Source: QZLE01 sp033852135 (GTDB lineage: Bacteria; Pseudomonadota; Gammaproteobacteria; QZLD01). Taken from it: a stretch of 64,000 bases of DNA. The notes under the pieces were generated by a model, which made no database searches, was not told the origin of the DNA, and saw only the letters and a program-made list of their open reading frames with translations. Every line of letters starts with the position of its first letter. Position 1 is the first letter of the stretch. Location of the stretch: assembly GCA_033852135.1 (NCBI GenBank), contig JAWSVB010000016.1:124001-188000 (forward strand). The letters run 5' to 3'. A program made the position numbers and the translations under genes. Below, piece by piece: positions 62,212-64,000 of this stretch.

Positions 62212-62792
62212 TTTGACACCTTACCTTATGTTTAAGTTAAAAAATTTTTTTACCGATAATGAGTTATTGTTTTGAGTAGCCTGTAGAACTTATCTTCATT
62301 TACTCGCCAATTTACTCACTATCTTTTAAATAATTAATGCTGCTAATAAACCGTTACATGTGAGAAGAAAATGGCAGCAAATATCAACACAAAACTCACA
62401 TGATGCCGCTAATCAAATAATCAACGTAAAGCCATTTTACATACTCATTTGTATTTATCAAGAGTTTTCGATATTTAAATCACGATTAAATCTATAATTG
62501 AGACAAAACCATATACACCAGGTATTAACAACAATAGAAAAAACACTACGTATATAACAAATACACCATAAAACTAAAAAGACAAATAACCAAGTAATTT
62601 TCAATTTAATCAAAAAATTAGGCTATAAATAAGACTTACATTCTGACATTACACTAAGATATGCCTTTAACAGATAATCAAATATGATTTGCGCTATATT
62701 TAACGATATAGGGAATTATCAACCAAAGATTAAACAAGAATACTGACAATTATTTAACTATTAATTAGGCTGCAATAAAGCACAAAATACCG
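62212..62792. other. Intergenic region upstream of the fabI-maoC operon
   Basis: 581 very AT-rich bases between the fabI-type start and the phosphatase stop. It should hold the operon's promoter, but no convincing promoter, operator, terminator or small gene was recognised. Confidence 0.45.
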
Positions 62793-63980
62793 TCAAACAT
62801 ACTCTATACGCACTTTTTTGAAGTACTTTTTTTCTAAAACAGCAGCAATATCTCTTATTATATTCTTTCGCATATCAAATGGTTGCATGAATTTAGGATC
62901 AAGATGCGCCTCATTAAACCTTGTCCCAATTATAAAATCCAAGCGATCAGTATTAAGCAAAAGCTGTAGCAGAGAGCAAACAGAACTACTGTGCTTCTTA
63001 AGGTTGTGAATATCTTCTTTTTGCAGAATTGAAGCAATTTTACCCAAAGTAACATTGCCCTCGGTCACCATATTAACACCTGAAATATTTGAAACAGGTG
63101 GAACCTCATCCGCAATATTTCCAACCCCATACTCAACCTCAAGACCTAGCTCTCTTGCAACTATTTGCGCAGTAGTCCCCCCACAAATTATTTTTTCCCC
63201 ATCATGATCTCTCACCCTCTTAGCTATATAAGCATCTCTATCTTTGTCATATGGAGGACCAGACACCACAAGCAACCTACGCGGATTACGGTAATAGATA
63301 ACACCACAGGTAATATCATCTTTAGCTTGATGCCCGTCTATAGCATGAGCCTGCTTCACTACACTAGATGACATATCACCAGCAGAAATTTTAGAATTAT
63401 CCTTTGTTAAATCAGTAAGATAAGCTTGAACATCAAGCTCACCCCACCCCTTGGGGCAATTCTTGGACCCAATCCCAGCCTGAACAACCCCATCAGAAAA
63501 AAACACCAACCTATCACCTGGCTCAGCAATAAATGAAGAATAAAAAATTGTATTCTCTTGCGCTACAGGGGTTTCGATCTTTATAGTTTCTTTTGCCAAG
63601 CTAAGAATTTTATTTGCACGAATAATGATGCACTCAGGAGTGGAGTATTCAATGATATTAGTTACACCATCTTGATGCATATCGATAATAATAAAGGTGG
63701 AATAAGCTATTTTGCGCACTTTACACACAGGCAAAGTCTGCAAAATGGATTCAGCTGCTTTTGTTATATCCATATCACTAGAGGCAAACTTGCACGCCAT
63801 AGTTGTAGTCAACGTGGATAACACACTAGCCTTAACACCACTTCCCAAACCATCAGCAAGAACAGTTACGGTGCGATTTTCCCCTTTTACACGACTAGAA
63901 ATAAAACTATCACCACTTACATGCTGGTTATACTTGCAGACATTATAGTGATCGATATCAAGGTGCAGATTATCAAACAC
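62793..63980 (-). CDS. SpoIIE-type serine phosphatase, possibly hydrogenase-associated (start uncertain)
   Basis: About 396 residues visible. The N-terminal PP2C/SpoIIE domain shows TVTVLADGLGSGVKASVLST (metal-binding Asp), RLVFFSDGVVQAG and QAKDDITCGVIYY. A second domain, about residues 230-396, starts LLVVSGPPYDKDRDAYIAKR and has no name I recognise, but the whole layout resembles SpoIIE proteins encoded beside [FeFe] hydrogenases in anaerobes. The frame stays open to the window edge; the GTG at 63980 lies only one base after AAAGGAG, so the true start may be beyond the window. Substrate and partner unknown; the hydrogenase link is inference. Confidence 0.75.
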   Translation of the reverse strand: MFDNLHLDIDHYNVCKYNQHVSGDSFISSRVKGENRTVTVLADGLGSGVKASVLSTLTTTMACKFASSDMDITKAAESILQTLPVCKVRKIAYSTFIIIDMHQDGVTNIIEYSTPECIIIRANKILSLAKETIKIETPVAQENTIFYSSFIAEPGDRLVFFSDGVVQAGIGSKNCPKGWGELDVQAYLTDLTKDNSKISAGDMSSSVVKQAHAIDGHQAKDDITCGVIYYRNPRRLLVVSGPPYDKDRDAYIAKRVRDHDGEKIICGGTTAQIVARELGLEVEYGVGNIADEVPPVSNISGVNMVTEGNVTLGKIASILQKEDIHNLKKHSSSVCSLLQLLLNTDRLDFIIGTRFNEAHLDPKFMQPFDMRKNIIRDIAAVLEKKYFKKVRIEYV

Positions 63981-64000
63981 ACTCCTTTGCTCACTATTAG

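Overview
The window is AT-rich chromosomal DNA (G+C low by eye, not counted) that looks like a gammaproteobacterium. The best taxonomic evidence is the block yciO, rhomboid, trpS, scpA, scpB, rluB (29256-34218, minus strand) beside yciB-yciI (34488-35456), plus srkA, a TIGR02647-type small protein, a BPSS1780-type membrane protein and a GlyGly-CTERM sorting signal. Genus cannot be told from the sequence. No rRNA, tRNA, CRISPR array or intact insertion sequence was seen.

Layout. 1-679: end of a receiver/HPt phosphorelay protein. 837-7978: bacterial alpha-2-macroglobulin and penicillin-binding protein 1C, overlapping by one base. 7981-9176: a DUF433/DUF5615 toxin-antitoxin pair bracketed by the real pbpC tail and a second, 94% identical 155-bp copy of it. 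9387-12851: Sel1-repeat protein, a nucleoside-phosphorylase-fold protein and a PHA synthase. 13259-16733: a LuxI-like acyltransferase downstream of a hybrid histidine kinase whose H-box histidine is an aspartate. 17021-22516: one 1831-residue gene for propionyl-CoA synthase (acyl-CoA synthetase, enoyl-CoA hydratase and enoyl-CoA reductase fused). 23086-29222: small protein, HIT hydrolase, SrkA kinase, then ParA, a von Willebrand A membrane protein and a coiled-coil membrane protein. 29256-36422: housekeeping block. 36589-41306: two convergent soluble hybrid kinases, each with one decayed and one intact receiver. 41501-49459: MetX-like acyltransferase, a 1477-residue 2-hydroxyacyl-CoA dehydratase activase fused to a dehydratase-like part, a membrane protein and GlgC. 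49659-53167: Tex and an Xre/RES toxin-antitoxin pair with a clear operator. 53519-58757: secreted PHA-depolymerase-like protein with thrombospondin-3 repeats and GlyGly-CTERM, YgjP peptidase, GNAT, TIGR02647 protein. 58872-62211: alpha/beta hydrolase, then a FabI-type reductase followed by three MaoC-type hydratase genes. 62793-64000: SpoIIE-type phosphatase of the kind often found beside [FeFe] hydrogenases.

How it fits together. Several genes deal with acyl-CoA and storage polymers: propionyl-CoA synthase, PHA synthase, a PHA-depolymerase-like secreted protein, (R)-hydratase-like MaoC proteins with an enoyl reductase, the dehydratase activase, and GlgC for glycogen. A metabolism that stores carbon and handles C3 acyl-CoA units is a reasonable inference. 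The main oddities are the MaoC trio, in which two copies have each lost a different catalytic residue, the duplicated pbpC tail around a toxin-antitoxin pair, and the kinase lacking its phospho-accepting histidine.
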